64,000 bases of DNA from Urbifossiella limnaea (GCF_007747215.1 NZ_CP036273.1:372001-436000), one strand, 5' to 3'; counted from the stretch's first letter, positions 9,110 through 17,345 are shown. Program-made: numbers and translations. The notes: a model not told the origin generated them from the letters alone.

Positions 9110-9173
9110 GTTAGGCCGGGGCGCAAGCCCCGTTGGCTTCTCAATCCCGACGGGGCTTGCGCCCCGGCCTAAC
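9110..9173. repeat. 24-bp perfect inverted repeat (GTTAGGCCGGGGCG type)
   Basis: Arms at 9110-9133 and 9150-9173 are exact complements, separated by 16 bases. The repeat starts 7 bases after the DUF1501 stop codon and probably terminates that operon as a stable hairpin. It looks like a dispersed palindrome class of the genome, but only this copy is in the window. Confidence 0.85.
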
Positions 9174-9218
9174 GGCCCACCGGCCGCCCCCCGCATCGCA
9201 CTCGGCGCACTTTCCTCC

Positions 9219-9248
9219 TTGACACAACTTGGCCTTGCAAAGTACACT
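9219..9248 (+). promoter_or_regulatory. Sigma-70-like promoter of the 9275 operon
   Basis: TTGACA at 9219-9224 and TACACT at 9243-9248 are separated by 18 bases, in an otherwise very GC-rich context. The site lies 26 bases before the ATG at 9275, and GGAGG (9262-9266) is the ribosome site. The 17-bp motif at 9226-9242 occupies the spacer, so a bound protein would block RNA polymerase. Confidence 0.75.
9226..9242 (-). promoter_or_regulatory. Putative operator, copy 1
   Basis: On the minus strand this reads CTTTGCAAGGCCAAGTT. It matches 14 of 17 bases of CTTTGCAATCCCAAGTT at 10310-10326 and sits precisely between the -35 and -10 boxes of the preceding promoter. It is probably the binding site of the winged-helix regulator at 9843-10202 (autoregulation); the binding itself is inference. 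Confidence 0.6.
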
Positions 9249-9274
9249 GCCTCCGCACCACGGAGGAAGCCCCG

Positions 9275-9850
9275 ATGCGGGCGCAGGACGCCATCGACCG
9301 GCTCGGCCTGATCCACGACCAGCTCGCCCGCGCCGAGGTGTACCCCGGCTTCCGGCCGCCCGCGGTCGCGCTCGTCGGCGCCCTCGGCCTCCTCGCCGCG
9401 GCCGCGCAGCCGCTCGCGCCCGTCGGGTTCGTCGCCTACTGGCTCGGCGTCGCCGGCGTCGGAGGCGTGATCGGCTTCGCGGCGGCGGCCCGCTCGTACG
9501 CCCACGAAGAAGACGACCTCGAACGCCGCCGCACCCGCCGCGTCATGGCGCAGTTCCTGCCGTGCCTGCTGGCCGGCGGTGCCGTCACCGTCGGCGTCGC
9601 CCGGGCCGACGCGGTGCAGCTGCTGCCGGGGCTGTGGGCGCTGTTGTTCGGCCTCGGGGTCGTCGCGGCCCGGCCGCACCTGCCGGCGGCGGTGTGGTTC
9701 GTCGGCGCCGGCTACGTCGCGGTCGGGGCGGCGCTGATGGCCACGGCCGACGCGGAGCCGTCCGGGTGGGCTGTCGGCGGCGTGTTCGGGGTGGGGCATC
9801 TGGCGACGGCAGTGGCGCTGCGCGGTCGGCGGGAGGAATGCCATGAGTGA
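9275..9850 (+). CDS. Hypothetical membrane protein paired with a winged-helix regulator
   Basis: The 191-residue protein has a short cytoplasmic N-terminus (AQDAIDRLGLIHDQLARAEVYPGFRP) followed by about six hydrophobic segments in three pairs (AVALVGALGLLAAAAQPL, VAYWLGVAGVGGVIGFAAAA, FLPCLLAGGAVTVGVA, LLPGLWALLFGLGVVAA, AAVWFVGAGYVAVGAALMA, GGVFGVGHLATAVAL). The start is ATG at 9275 with GGAGG at 9262-9266. Its last 8 bases overlap the regulator gene, a two-gene layout seen repeatedly for HTH_34-type regulators and their membrane partners. The role is unknown. Confidence 0.8.
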   Translation: MRAQDAIDRLGLIHDQLARAEVYPGFRPPAVALVGALGLLAAAAQPLAPVGFVAYWLGVAGVGGVIGFAAAARSYAHEEDDLERRRTRRVMAQFLPCLLAGGAVTVGVARADAVQLLPGLWALLFGLGVVAARPHLPAAVWFVGAGYVAVGAALMATADAEPSGWAVGGVFGVGHLATAVALRGRREECHE

Positions 9851-10202
9851 AGACGACGGCCGGTACGCCTACGACGGGCTCGACCGGGTGCTGCACGAGA
9901 AGGCCCGGCTCGGCATCCTGACGGCGCTGGTGCCGCGGCCCGGCGGCCTGTCGTTCGGCGACCTCGCCCGGCTGTGCGCGCTCACCGACGGGAACCTGAG
10001 CCGCCACCTGGACGTGCTCGCGGCCGACGGGCTGGTGAAGGTGACGAAGGCGTTCGCCGGCCGCCGCCCGCTGACGACGTGCGTGCTGACCGCGGCCGGG
10101 CGGAAGCGGTTCCGGGCGTACATCGCCGAGCTGGAGCAGGTGGTGCGCGACGCGGCCGCGGCGGCGGACCCGGCGGCGCGGCCGGGCCTGGCGGGGGCGT
10201 AG
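9843..10202 (+). CDS. Winged-helix transcriptional regulator (HTH_34/ArsR-MarR-like)
   Basis: The 119-residue protein has a single winged-helix domain: helix VLHEKARLGILTALV, the helix-turn-helix SFGDLARLCALTDGNLSRHLDVLAADGLVKV, the wing KAFAGRRPLTTCVLTAAGRKRFRAYI, and a C-terminal dimerisation helix. This is the pattern of PF13601 transcriptional regulators. It overlaps the upstream membrane-protein gene by 8 bp, so the two are translationally coupled. The shared 17-bp motif upstream of its own operon and upstream of the radical SAM gene is the best candidate for its operator. Confidence 0.88.
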   Translation: MSEDDGRYAYDGLDRVLHEKARLGILTALVPRPGGLSFGDLARLCALTDGNLSRHLDVLAADGLVKVTKAFAGRRPLTTCVLTAAGRKRFRAYIAELEQVVRDAAAAADPAARPGLAGA

Positions 10203-10207
10203 CGTCC

Positions 10208-10253
10208 GCCGCTCGCGGCGTAGCGGCGTGTGCGCCGCTACGCCGCGAGCGGC
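10208..10253. repeat. REP-like palindrome, copy 1 (CCGCTcGCGGCGTAGCGG type)
   Basis: This is a perfect 21-bp inverted repeat, 10208-10228 with 10233-10253, and loop TGTG. It matches the copies at 16283-16331 and 63245-63288 except for a T/C change in the arm. Each arm contains GTAG, the tetranucleotide that flanks REP hairpins recognised by REP-associated tyrosine transposases in enterobacteria. It follows the regulator stop codon and may also terminate transcription. Confidence 0.85.
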
Positions 10254-10309
10254 AAGACCAGGAGCCGCGAACGGGCGGGGACCACCCCGCCCTTCTTTCA
10301 GGTCTTTAA

Positions 10310-10326
10310 CTTTGCAATCCCAAGTT
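10310..10326 (+). promoter_or_regulatory. Putative operator, copy 2
   Basis: CTTTGCAATCCCAAGTT lies 26 bases before the GTG start of the radical SAM gene, within a short AT-rich leader that also contains a second TTTGCAAAT half-site (10328-10336 region). It matches the spacer motif at 9226-9242 at 14 of 17 positions. Co-regulation of the two units is inferred. Confidence 0.55.
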
Positions 10327-10352
10327 ATTTGCAAATTCAGGAGCGCCCCGCC

Positions 10353-11855
10353 GTGCCGACCGTCCCCCGCGCCCTCCGCGAGCCGCCGCCGCTCGACGCC
10401 CGCCGCCGCACCGCGCCGCCGAGCCCGCGCACGGCGCTGCTCGTCAACCCGTTCTACCCCAAGGACCCGCACGCCAGCTTCGGCAAGCATGTCCTCACGC
10501 CCACCCTCGCCCTCACCGCGATCGCCGGCGCCACGCCGGCCGGGTGGAGCGTCCGCTACTGGGACGAGAACCTCCTCCAGGGCCACCCGCCGAGCGACCC
10601 GTTCCCGCGGGTCGTCGGCATCACCGTCCACCTGACGTTCGCGCGGCGGGCGTTCGAGCTGGCGCGCTGGTACCGCGACCGCGGCGCGACGGTGGTCCTC
10701 GGCGGGCTGCACGTCCTCTCGTGCCCCGACGAGTGCGCCCCGCACGCCGACGCGCTGGCCTTCGGCGAGGGGGCGCAGCTGTGGCCCGTCATCCTCCGCG
10801 ACATCGAAGCGGGGCAGCTGCGGCCCCGCTACGACGGGTCGTACCAGCGGCCGTACACCGCCGACCCGCCGCCGCGGCGCGACCTGCTGGACCGCCGCGC
10901 GTTCCTGACCACGACCAGCGTCAACGCCACGCGCGGGTGCCACAACCGCTGCGGCTTCTGCTACCTCAGCACCGACGGTCTGAAGGTGCCGTACCAGTGC
11001 CGCGACCCCGAGCAGGTCGCCGCCGAGATCGCCGCCGACGGCCAGCCGTACTGCGTGTTCACCGACAACAACCTCGGCTCGCGGCCGGACTACCTGCGGG
11101 ACCTGTGCCTGGCGTTGCGGCCGCTCGGCATCATCTGGAGCGCCGCCGTCACCCTCGACGTGACCGACGACGCCTCCCTCGTGCGCGAGATGGCGCTGGC
11201 CGGGTGTACCGGCGTGTTCGTGGGGTTCGAGTCGCTGACGGACGAGAACCTGGCGGCCGCGAAGAAGAAGACGCCGCGGGCCGCGGAGTACGCCCGCCGC
11301 GTCGGCGTCTTCCACGACCACGGCATCCAGGTGAACGGCAGCTTCGTCCTCGGCTTCGACCAGGACCGCAGCGGCTGCTTCGAAGAACTCGTGGACTGGA
11401 TCGAGGGGGTGCGGATGGAGTCGGCGACGTACCACATCCTGACGCCATACCCGGGCACGCCGCTGTTCCGGCAGATGGAATCCGAGGGCCGGCTGCTGCA
11501 CCGCGACTGGACGCTCTACGACACGGCGCACGTGGTGTTCCGGCCGCGGCACCTGAGCGTGGAGGAGCTGGCGGCGGGGTACGAGTACTGCTACCGGCGG
11601 ACGTTCTCGCACCGCTGCATCTGGCGGCGGCGGCCTGGCGACTGGCGGGCGGTGCCGGCGTACCTGCTGATGGCGTACCTGTACAAGCGGTCGAACTGGC
11701 TGTGGCCGCTGCTCATCCGCCGCCGGCTGACGCACTGGGCGTGGCGGCCGCTGCTGGAGGCGTCGCGGTGGCGGCACCTCCGCTTCCGCCGGCGGCTCGA
11801 AGTGCGGGGCGAGTGTCGCGCCCGTCCGGGGGTGCCGGTCACCGCGGGGGTGTGA
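10353..11855 (+). CDS. B12-binding-domain radical SAM protein
   Basis: The 500-residue enzyme has an N-terminal cobalamin-binding-like Rossmann region (ALLVNPFYPKDP, VVGITVHLTFARRAF, VVLGGLHVLSCPDECAPHADALAFGEGA). The radical SAM core follows, with the cluster motif CHNRCGFC near residue 195, preceded by TTTSVNATRG. Later elements are VFTDNNLGSRPDYL, GVFVGFESLTDENL, IQVNGSFVLGFDQD and ILTPYPGTPLF. This is the arrangement of MiaB-unrelated, BchE/HpnJ-type class B enzymes that methylate or cyclise lipids or natural products. The start is GTG at 10353 with CAGGAG at 10338-10343. The substrate cannot be told; no hopanoid or tetrapyrrole genes adjoin. Confidence 0.9.
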   Translation: MPTVPRALREPPPLDARRRTAPPSPRTALLVNPFYPKDPHASFGKHVLTPTLALTAIAGATPAGWSVRYWDENLLQGHPPSDPFPRVVGITVHLTFARRAFELARWYRDRGATVVLGGLHVLSCPDECAPHADALAFGEGAQLWPVILRDIEAGQLRPRYDGSYQRPYTADPPPRRDLLDRRAFLTTTSVNATRGCHNRCGFCYLSTDGLKVPYQCRDPEQVAAEIAADGQPYCVFTDNNLGSRPDYLRDLCLALRPLGIIWSAAVTLDVTDDASLVREMALAGCTGVFVGFESLTDENLAAAKKKTPRAAEYARRVGVFHDHGIQVNGSFVLGFDQDRSGCFEELVDWIEGVRMESATYHILTPYPGTPLFRQMESEGRLLHRDWTLYDTAHVVFRPRHLSVEELAAGYEYCYRRTFSHRCIWRRRPGDWRAVPAYLLMAYLYKRSNWLWPLLIRRRLTHWAWRPLLEASRWRHLRFRRRLEVRGECRARPGVPVTAGV

Positions 11856-12024
11856 GGCCCGACACGTCTTGAAGCCGACCCGCGGGATTTCGTTGCGTGC
11901 CGGCCGGGCGCGGGTGTATATTCCGCGTAATCGCTTCACCCGGCCGCGGACGTTCTCCCCGTTCAGGTCGCACGTCCCGGTGCGGTTGTCGCCTCTCCCC
12001 GCGTGTCCGTTCAGGAGACGTGTC

Positions 12025-12405
12025 ATGGCCGCCCGCGCGCCCGCGCCCGCCGCTCCGAGCGTCCGCTCCGACCTCGACGCCCTGCAGGGGGCGTGGGAGT
12101 CCGTCGCCGGCACCCGCCAGGCCCGGCTCCTCGTCGCCGGCCGCAAGTTCTGCTTCGAGTTCAGCGGCGGCGACATCTACATCGGCACCTTCGACCTCGG
12201 CCCCGCCGGGCAGCTCGACATGCACGTCGAGGAAGGCCCGGCCGACCACCGCGGCACGTCGCCGTGCCTGTACCAGCTCGACGGCGGCGTGCTGCGGTGG
12301 TGCCCCGGCCGGCCGCGCTCCGGGAAGCGGCCGTCGCGGTTCCCCGACGTCGACGACTCCCGCTACCTGTCGCTCGTGTTCCGCCGCGCCGCCCGGCGCA
12401 AGTAA
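12025..12405 (+). CDS. TIGR03067-type planctomycete protein
   Basis: The 126-residue protein opens with SVRSDLDALQGAWESVAGTRQ, the signature start of the planctomycete TIGR03067 domain ("L-x-G-x-W"). It then carries lipocalin-like strands (ARLLVAGRKFCFEFSGGDIYIGTFDLGP, QLDMHVEEGPADHRG, CLYQLDGGVLRWCPG) and ends RYLSLVFRRAARRK. The start is ATG at 12025 behind CAGGAGA. There is no signal peptide. The family is common in Gemmataceae and functionally uncharacterised. Confidence 0.85.
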   Translation: MAARAPAPAAPSVRSDLDALQGAWESVAGTRQARLLVAGRKFCFEFSGGDIYIGTFDLGPAGQLDMHVEEGPADHRGTSPCLYQLDGGVLRWCPGRPRSGKRPSRFPDVDDSRYLSLVFRRAARRK

Positions 12406-12455
12406 CGTCGGTCATCTTTCGGGTCCACGTTCCGCCCCATGAAAGGGATTCCTCC

Positions 12456-14450
12456 ATGACCGCTGCCGTCGCCGACCGCCCCGCCCGCGCCCCGGACACG
12501 CTCCGGGAACCCGTGGACACCGCCTACGAGTACCCCGGCATCCCCACCACGTGCGACGGGGCCGAGGCCGTCGTCCACGTCGAGATTCGCATCAGCCAGG
12601 CCGCGGGGGCGTACCCGATCACCAGCTCCACCACGATGGGCGGCGGGTTCAACGCCAGCGTCATGAACGGCGGCACGAACCTGTGGGGCGACACCCTCGT
12701 GTTCTTCGAGCCGGAGAGCGAGCACAGCGCCGCCGCCGTGTGCGAGGGCTTCGCCGTCGCCGGCGGGCGCGTCACCAACTTCACCAGCGGGCAGGGGCTC
12801 GTGCTGATGAAGGAGGTGCTGTACACGATCAGCGGCAAGCGGCTCCCGGTGGTGATGAACATCGGCGCCCGCGCCCTCACGAGCCAGGGGCTCAACGTCC
12901 ACGCCGGGCACGACGACGTGATGAGCGTGGCCGACGTGGGCTGGGGGATGCTGTTCGCCCGCAACGCGCAGGAGGCCGGCGACTTCTGCCTCATCGCCCG
13001 CAAGGTGGCCGAGGCCACGCAGACGCCGTTCTTCAACGTGCAGGACGGGTTTCTCACCACCCACACCGTCGAGACGGTGCGGCTCATCGAGCCGGAGTTC
13101 ATGAAGGAGTTCGTCGGCGACCCGAAGGAGCGCCTGACGAACATGATGGACACCGCCAACCCGATGATGTCGGGGGTGGTGCAGAACCAGGACTCGTACA
13201 TGAAGGGGAAGATCGCCCAGCGCTGGTACTACGACCAGGTGCCGGACAAGCTGCAGGAGGCGTTCGACGAGTTCGCGCAGAAGACGGGCCGCCGCTACGG
13301 CATGGTCGAGGCGCACCGGTGCGAGGACGCCGAGTACGTGTTGGTGGGCATGGGCAGCTACATGGAGACGGCGAAGGTCACGATCGACTACCTGCGCGAC
13401 GTGAAGAACATCAAGGCCGGGTGCCTGAGCGTGTTCGCCTTCCGCCCGTTCCCCGCCGTGGAGGTCGTGAACGCCCTGAAGGGGTGCCAGGCGGTGACGG
13501 TGTTCGAGCGGATGGACGACCCGCTGTCCACGACCGGGAACCACCTCACCCGCGAGATCAAGGCGGCGTACTACGACGCGGTCGTCGGCCAGAACGGCCA
13601 CGAGCGGCTGACCGACCCGGCGCCGAAGGTGTACCACGGGGCGGCGGGGCTCGGCAGCCGCGACGTGCGGCCGGGCGACGTCATCGCCGCGTTCCACAAC
13701 ATGATGATGGACGGCCCGCACTTCTTCTCCGTGGGGATCGACCACAAGAGCGCCCTGGTCCGCAAGGAGGACCCGGACCTGCGGCCGCGCGGCGGGTTCT
13801 CGATGCGCGGGCACTCGGTCGGCGGGTTCGGCAGCGTGACGACGAACAAGATCATCGCCACCATCGCCGGCAACGTGTTCGGCAAGGACGTGCAGGCGTA
13901 CCCGAAGTACGGCTCCGAGAAGAAGGGGCTGCCGACGACGTACTACCTCACCGTCGCCGACTCCCACATCTACACGCACAGCGAGCTGGAGAAGGTGGAG
14001 TTGTTGTGCGTGAACGACCCCACGGCGATGCTGAGCCCGCTGACGCTGAAGGGGCTGGTGCCGGGCGGGGCCGTGTTCATGCAGTCGCCGTACGCCGACC
14101 CGGCGGACGTGTGGGCGCGCATCCCGCCGGCGAACAAGCACACCATCCGCGAGAAGAAGATTCGGGTGTACTACTGCGACATGGTGCGGATCGCCCGCGA
14201 GGAGGCGAACGAGGCCGACCTGCAGATGCGGATGCAGGGGATCGTGCTGCTGGGGGCGTTCCTGAAGCTGACGCCGTACGCCCGCGAGGGCGAGATGACG
14301 GACGCGCAGGTGGAGGCGGGGGTGGAGAAGGCGCTGCGCAAGTACTTCGGGAAGCGCGGCGAGCAGGTGATCCGCGACAACATGAAGTGCATCAACCGCG
14401 GCCGCGACGAGACGCGCGAGATTCCCGCGGAGGTCATGTTCGCTCAGTAA
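12456..14450 (+). CDS. Pyruvate:ferredoxin oxidoreductase, alpha-gamma fused subunit
   Basis: The 664-residue polypeptide carries the PFOR N-terminal pyrimidine-binding domain (ISQAAGAYPITSSTTMG, VCEGFAVAGGRVTNFTSGQGLVLM, MNIGARALTSQGLNVHAGHDDVMS), then domain II (AEYVLVGMGSYMETAKVTIDYLRD, VTVFERMDDPL). The gamma domain follows (GHSVGGFGSVTTNKIIATIAGNVFGKDVQAYPKYGSEKKG, ending YYCDMVRIAREEAN). With the next gene it makes a two-polypeptide PFOR that oxidatively decarboxylates pyruvate to acetyl-CoA and reduces ferredoxin. The start is ATG at 12456 with AAAGGG upstream. The single-chain NifJ order is split after gamma. Confidence 0.93.
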   Translation: MTAAVADRPARAPDTLREPVDTAYEYPGIPTTCDGAEAVVHVEIRISQAAGAYPITSSTTMGGGFNASVMNGGTNLWGDTLVFFEPESEHSAAAVCEGFAVAGGRVTNFTSGQGLVLMKEVLYTISGKRLPVVMNIGARALTSQGLNVHAGHDDVMSVADVGWGMLFARNAQEAGDFCLIARKVAEATQTPFFNVQDGFLTTHTVETVRLIEPEFMKEFVGDPKERLTNMMDTANPMMSGVVQNQDSYMKGKIAQRWYYDQVPDKLQEAFDEFAQKTGRRYGMVEAHRCEDAEYVLVGMGSYMETAKVTIDYLRDVKNIKAGCLSVFAFRPFPAVEVVNALKGCQAVTVFERMDDPLSTTGNHLTREIKAAYYDAVVGQNGHERLTDPAPKVYHGAAGLGSRDVRPGDVIAAFHNMMMDGPHFFSVGIDHKSALVRKEDPDLRPRGGFSMRGHSVGGFGSVTTNKIIATIAGNVFGKDVQAYPKYGSEKKGLPTTYYLTVADSHIYTHSELEKVELLCVNDPTAMLSPLTLKGLVPGGAVFMQSPYADPADVWARIPPANKHTIREKKIRVYYCDMVRIAREEANEADLQMRMQGIVLLGAFLKLTPYAREGEMTDAQVEAGVEKALRKYFGKRGEQVIRDNMKCINRGRDETREIPAEVMFAQ

Positions 14451-14471
14451 CGTCCACGCCCTACACACCCC

Positions 14472-14578
14472 GAATGACGAATGACGAATGACCCACCAAT
14501 GACGAAAGAAGACGGACAGCGGTGCCCCGGCTCGGGGCTTCCCTTCGTCATTGGTGGGTCATTCGTCATTCGTCATTC
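14472..14578. repeat. 35-bp perfect inverted repeat built of GAATGAC units
   Basis: Arms at 14472-14506 and 14544-14578 are exact complements. Each is made of three GAATGAC/GAATGACC units plus CCACCAATGACGAA. The 37-base loop contains a second small GC hairpin. The repeat lies between the two PFOR genes, where such a strong hairpin could set the ratio of the two subunits. Confidence 0.9.
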
Positions 14579-14597
14579 TTAACCAGGAACCCGAGTC

Positions 14598-16262
14598 ATG
14601 TCCGCAAGCACCGTCCCCGCGCCGTCGATGAACGCGGCGAGCGACAAGGACCCGTTCAACAACAACTGCTACGGCACCCTCACCGACCGCGACTACAAGC
14701 CGGTGAACCTCCGCTCGGCGCTGAACCTCACCGTGCTCGACGTGGCCGACTTCAACGACCGCATCATCCGCGGCTACGAGGAGGGGTACGGCGAGAAGGA
14801 ACTGCCCGCCGACCTCACGCTGGCGCGCTCGCTCATCCCCGCGGGGACGGCGTCGCTGCGCGACTTCAGCTACATCGCGCCGGAGATTCCCGAGTACATC
14901 CCGTCGAACTGCACCGGCTGCATGGACTGCGTGACCGAGTGCCCGGACACGGCGATCCTCGGCAAGGTGCTCGGCGAGGACGAGTGGGAGCAGAAGCTCC
15001 TGACCATCCCCGAGGGCGACCGCGAGATGTTCAAAGCCCAGTGGTCGCGCACCAAGAAGTACTACGACGGCGGCAAGAAGAAGCAGGGCGTCGGCGGGAT
15101 GTTCAACATCATCATCGACCCCTCCAAGTGCAAGGGGTGCGCCGAGTGCGTGACGGTGTGCGACGACGACGCGCTGAAGATGATGGCGAAGACCGACGAG
15201 GTGATGGTGAAGGCGCGCAAGAGCCACCGCTACTTCAAGAACATCGGCCCGAGCAACGAGAAGTTCATCAGCGGCAACCTCCTCATCGACATGATGCTGA
15301 AGGAGCAGACGCACATCTACACCGGCGGGGCCGGCTCGTGCGCCGGGTGCGGCGAGGGGACCGCGCTCCGCATGATGTGCGCCGCCACCGGCAGCAAGTA
15401 CGGCGAGGACTGGGGCATCGTCGCGGCCACGGGGTGCAACACGGTGTACACGTCCACGTACCCGTACAACCCGTACCTGGTGCCGTGGACGAACTCGCTG
15501 TTCGAGAACGCCCCGACCTACGCCATCGGCGTGAGGATGAAGTGGGACCAGATGGGCTGGGGCAAGAAGCCGCTGTGGGTGATCGGCGGCGACGGGGCCA
15601 TGTACGACATCGGCTTCCAGGCGCTGTCGCGCATGTTCGCCAGCGGCATGAACGTGAAGGTGTTCGTGCTCGACACGCAGGTGTACTCGAACACCGGCGG
15701 GCAGGCGAGCACGGCCACGTTCACCGGCCAGAACACGAAGATGAGCGTCCACGGCAGCGTGTTCGGCGGCAAGCAGGAGCGGCGGAAGGAGATGGCGCAG
15801 ATCGCCATGATGCACCCGCGCACCTACGTGGCGCAGACGACGTGCGCCCACGTCAACCACTTCTACAAGGCGGTGCTGGGCGCCCTGGAGTTCGACGGCC
15901 CGGCGATCGTGTGCTGCTACACGACGTGCCAGCCGGAGCACGGCGTGGCCGACAACATGGCCGGCGAGCAGGCCCGGCTGGCGGTGGACACGCGGGCGTT
16001 CCCGCTCATCATCTACGACCCCCGCGCCGGCGACACGATCAAGAGCCGCATGTCGCTGGCGGGGAACCCGAACATGAAGGGCGACTGGTACGTCCACCCG
16101 AAGACGAACCAGGAGGTGACGTTCGTGGACTTCGCCCGGAGCGAGGGGCGGTTCGTGAAGCACTTCGACAAGGACGGCAACCCCTCGCCGACGCTGCTGG
16201 CCGCGAAGCAGGACCGGCTCGAGAACTGGCACGTGCTACAAGATTTGGCGGGGCTCCGGTAG
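14598..16262 (+). CDS. Pyruvate:ferredoxin oxidoreductase, delta-beta fused subunit
   Basis: The 554-residue polypeptide has an N-terminal linker domain (the DUF/EKR-like ELPADLTLARSLIPAGTAS), two [4Fe-4S] ferredoxin motifs (CTGCMDCVTECP near residue 112 and CKGCAECVTVCD near 180), and a TPP-binding beta domain. The beta domain shows SCAGCGEGTALRMMCAATG, GGDGAMYDIGFQALSRM (GDG for Mg-TPP) and VYSNTGGQASTAT. Cys residues for a third cluster (CAGC, later C) fit PFOR. The start is ATG at 14598. It partners the preceding gene; electrons would pass to ferredoxin or flavodoxin. Confidence 0.93.
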   Translation: MSASTVPAPSMNAASDKDPFNNNCYGTLTDRDYKPVNLRSALNLTVLDVADFNDRIIRGYEEGYGEKELPADLTLARSLIPAGTASLRDFSYIAPEIPEYIPSNCTGCMDCVTECPDTAILGKVLGEDEWEQKLLTIPEGDREMFKAQWSRTKKYYDGGKKKQGVGGMFNIIIDPSKCKGCAECVTVCDDDALKMMAKTDEVMVKARKSHRYFKNIGPSNEKFISGNLLIDMMLKEQTHIYTGGAGSCAGCGEGTALRMMCAATGSKYGEDWGIVAATGCNTVYTSTYPYNPYLVPWTNSLFENAPTYAIGVRMKWDQMGWGKKPLWVIGGDGAMYDIGFQALSRMFASGMNVKVFVLDTQVYSNTGGQASTATFTGQNTKMSVHGSVFGGKQERRKEMAQIAMMHPRTYVAQTTCAHVNHFYKAVLGALEFDGPAIVCCYTTCQPEHGVADNMAGEQARLAVDTRAFPLIIYDPRAGDTIKSRMSLAGNPNMKGDWYVHPKTNQEVTFVDFARSEGRFVKHFDKDGNPSPTLLAAKQDRLENWHVLQDLAGLR

Positions 16263-16282
16263 CGCGCGGGTGTTTTCCGTCT

Positions 16283-16331
16283 TGCCGCTTGCGGCGTAGC
16301 GGGCCCAGGGTCCGCTACGCCGCAAGCGGCA
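16283..16331. repeat. REP-like palindrome, copy 2, beside the transposase
   Basis: This 20-bp perfect inverted repeat, 16283-16302 with 16312-16331, lies between the PFOR gene and the transposase start at 16355. The arm TGCCGCTTGCGGCGTAGCGG is shared with 63245-63288 and, with one change, with 10208-10253. A half copy (CCGCTTGCGGC) sits at 17009-17019 on the other side of the transposase gene. Confidence 0.88.
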
Positions 16332-16354
16332 GAACAAAGTCAAAAGCACATCCC

Positions 16355-17005
16355 ATGAGCCACCCGCTCGTCATCGCGTACCACCTCGTCTGGACCGTGT
16401 ACGGGTCGTGGCTCCCGAACGACCCACGCGGCAGCGGGTCGCGAACGGTCCGCTTCGACCCGCTCGCCGACCTCGGCGACATCCACCTCGGCCGCAAGCG
16501 GGTCCAGCCGCCGCGCCGCGAGGTGCGCGAGTTCTACGACCACGCCGCCGACCTGTTGAAGCACCCGGTCCTCGACCTCGACAAAGCCGCGAGGGCGATC
16601 GTCGGGGCGGCGCTTGGCGAAGTCGTTGCGGCCGAGCGGTACACCTGCTACGCCTGCGCCGTCATGCCCGACCACGTCCACCTGCTGGTCCGCAAGCACC
16701 GCCACACCGCCGAGGAGATGGTGACGACCCTGGCCGCGGCGAGCCGGGCGGGCCTCGTCGAAGCCGGCTGCCGCGACCCGGCACATCCGACGTGGACGGC
16801 GGGTGTCGGCTGGCGCGGGTTTCTGGAGCACCCCGAGGACGTGCGCCGCACCATCGGCTACATCGAACGAAACCCGTTGTCGCTCCGTCTCCCCGTGCAG
16901 CGCTGGCCGTTCGTCGTCCCCTACGACGACTGGCCGCTGCACGCGGGGCACAGCCCCAACTCGCCCTACGTCAAGCGGCTCCGCGCGGCGGGCCGCTACC
17001 CCTGA
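16355..17005 (+). CDS. REP-associated tyrosine transposase (Y1/HUH, RAYT)
   Basis: The 216-residue single-strand DNA transposase of the IS200-like Y1 superfamily starts IAYHLVWTVYGSWLPNDPRG. It contains the HUH motif in MPDHVHLLVRKH near residue 105 and the downstream Tyr region RRTIGYIERNPLSLRLP near residue 168. The length, single-copy setting and flanking REP-like palindromes (16283-16331 and the half copy at 17009-17019) point to a domesticated RAYT rather than a mobile insertion sequence. The start is ATG at 16355. It probably maintains or disperses the GTAG-containing palindromes of this genome. Confidence 0.87.
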   Translation: MSHPLVIAYHLVWTVYGSWLPNDPRGSGSRTVRFDPLADLGDIHLGRKRVQPPRREVREFYDHAADLLKHPVLDLDKAARAIVGAALGEVVAAERYTCYACAVMPDHVHLLVRKHRHTAEEMVTTLAAASRAGLVEAGCRDPAHPTWTAGVGWRGFLEHPEDVRRTIGYIERNPLSLRLPVQRWPFVVPYDDWPLHAGHSPNSPYVKRLRAAGRYP

Positions 17006-17027
17006 TCCGCCGCTTGCGGCTTCGCGC

Positions 17028-17342
17028 ATGACCCCACTCGCCACCCACGACTACACCCCCGGCGGCCTGGAGGCCGCCGACCACTTCCTCCGCCGCACGC
17101 GCTGGGAGCTGCGCGAGCTGTGGATGGTCCGCGCGTGGGCCGACCGGCTCCAGGTCATCGACGTGAACAAGGACGCCTTCGAGGTCCGCGGCCTCGGTTA
17201 CCCCGACGCCGACGTGGTGCCGCTGTTGCGCCTGGTCAACGCCGCCTTCGACCCCGCCACCGTCCACGAGCCGACCGCCGCCGAGTACAAGGAGTTCCTC
17301 GCCGGCCGCCGCTTCCCCTGGGCCGCCGACCGAGCCATGTAG
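17028..17342 (+). CDS. Hypothetical protein
   Basis: The 104-residue protein is acidic and soluble (DYTPGGLEAADHFLRRTRWELRELWMVRAWADRLQVIDVNKD ... PTAAEYKEFLAGRRFPW), with good coding character. No family was recognised and there is no signal peptide. The start is ATG at 17028, 22 bases after the transposase stop. It converges on the minus-strand pair that follows, leaving 3 bases between stops. Confidence 0.65.
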   Translation: MTPLATHDYTPGGLEAADHFLRRTRWELRELWMVRAWADRLQVIDVNKDAFEVRGLGYPDADVVPLLRLVNAAFDPATVHEPTAAEYKEFLAGRRFPWAADRAM

Positions 17343-17345
17343 CCG

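Noticed and set aside
5647-9114. A 1155-codon plus-strand frame overlapping PSD1 and DUF1501
   Set aside because: A shadow frame, Arg/Gly/Pro-rich, in another phase of well-supported genes.
5051-9844. A 1597-codon minus-strand open frame
   Set aside because: It is antisense to the PSD1 and DUF1501 genes, is Arg/Pro/His-rich without domains, and arises from high-GC codon bias.
9585-12176. An 863-codon minus-strand frame
   Set aside because: Antisense to the membrane, regulator and radical SAM genes; no recognisable domain.
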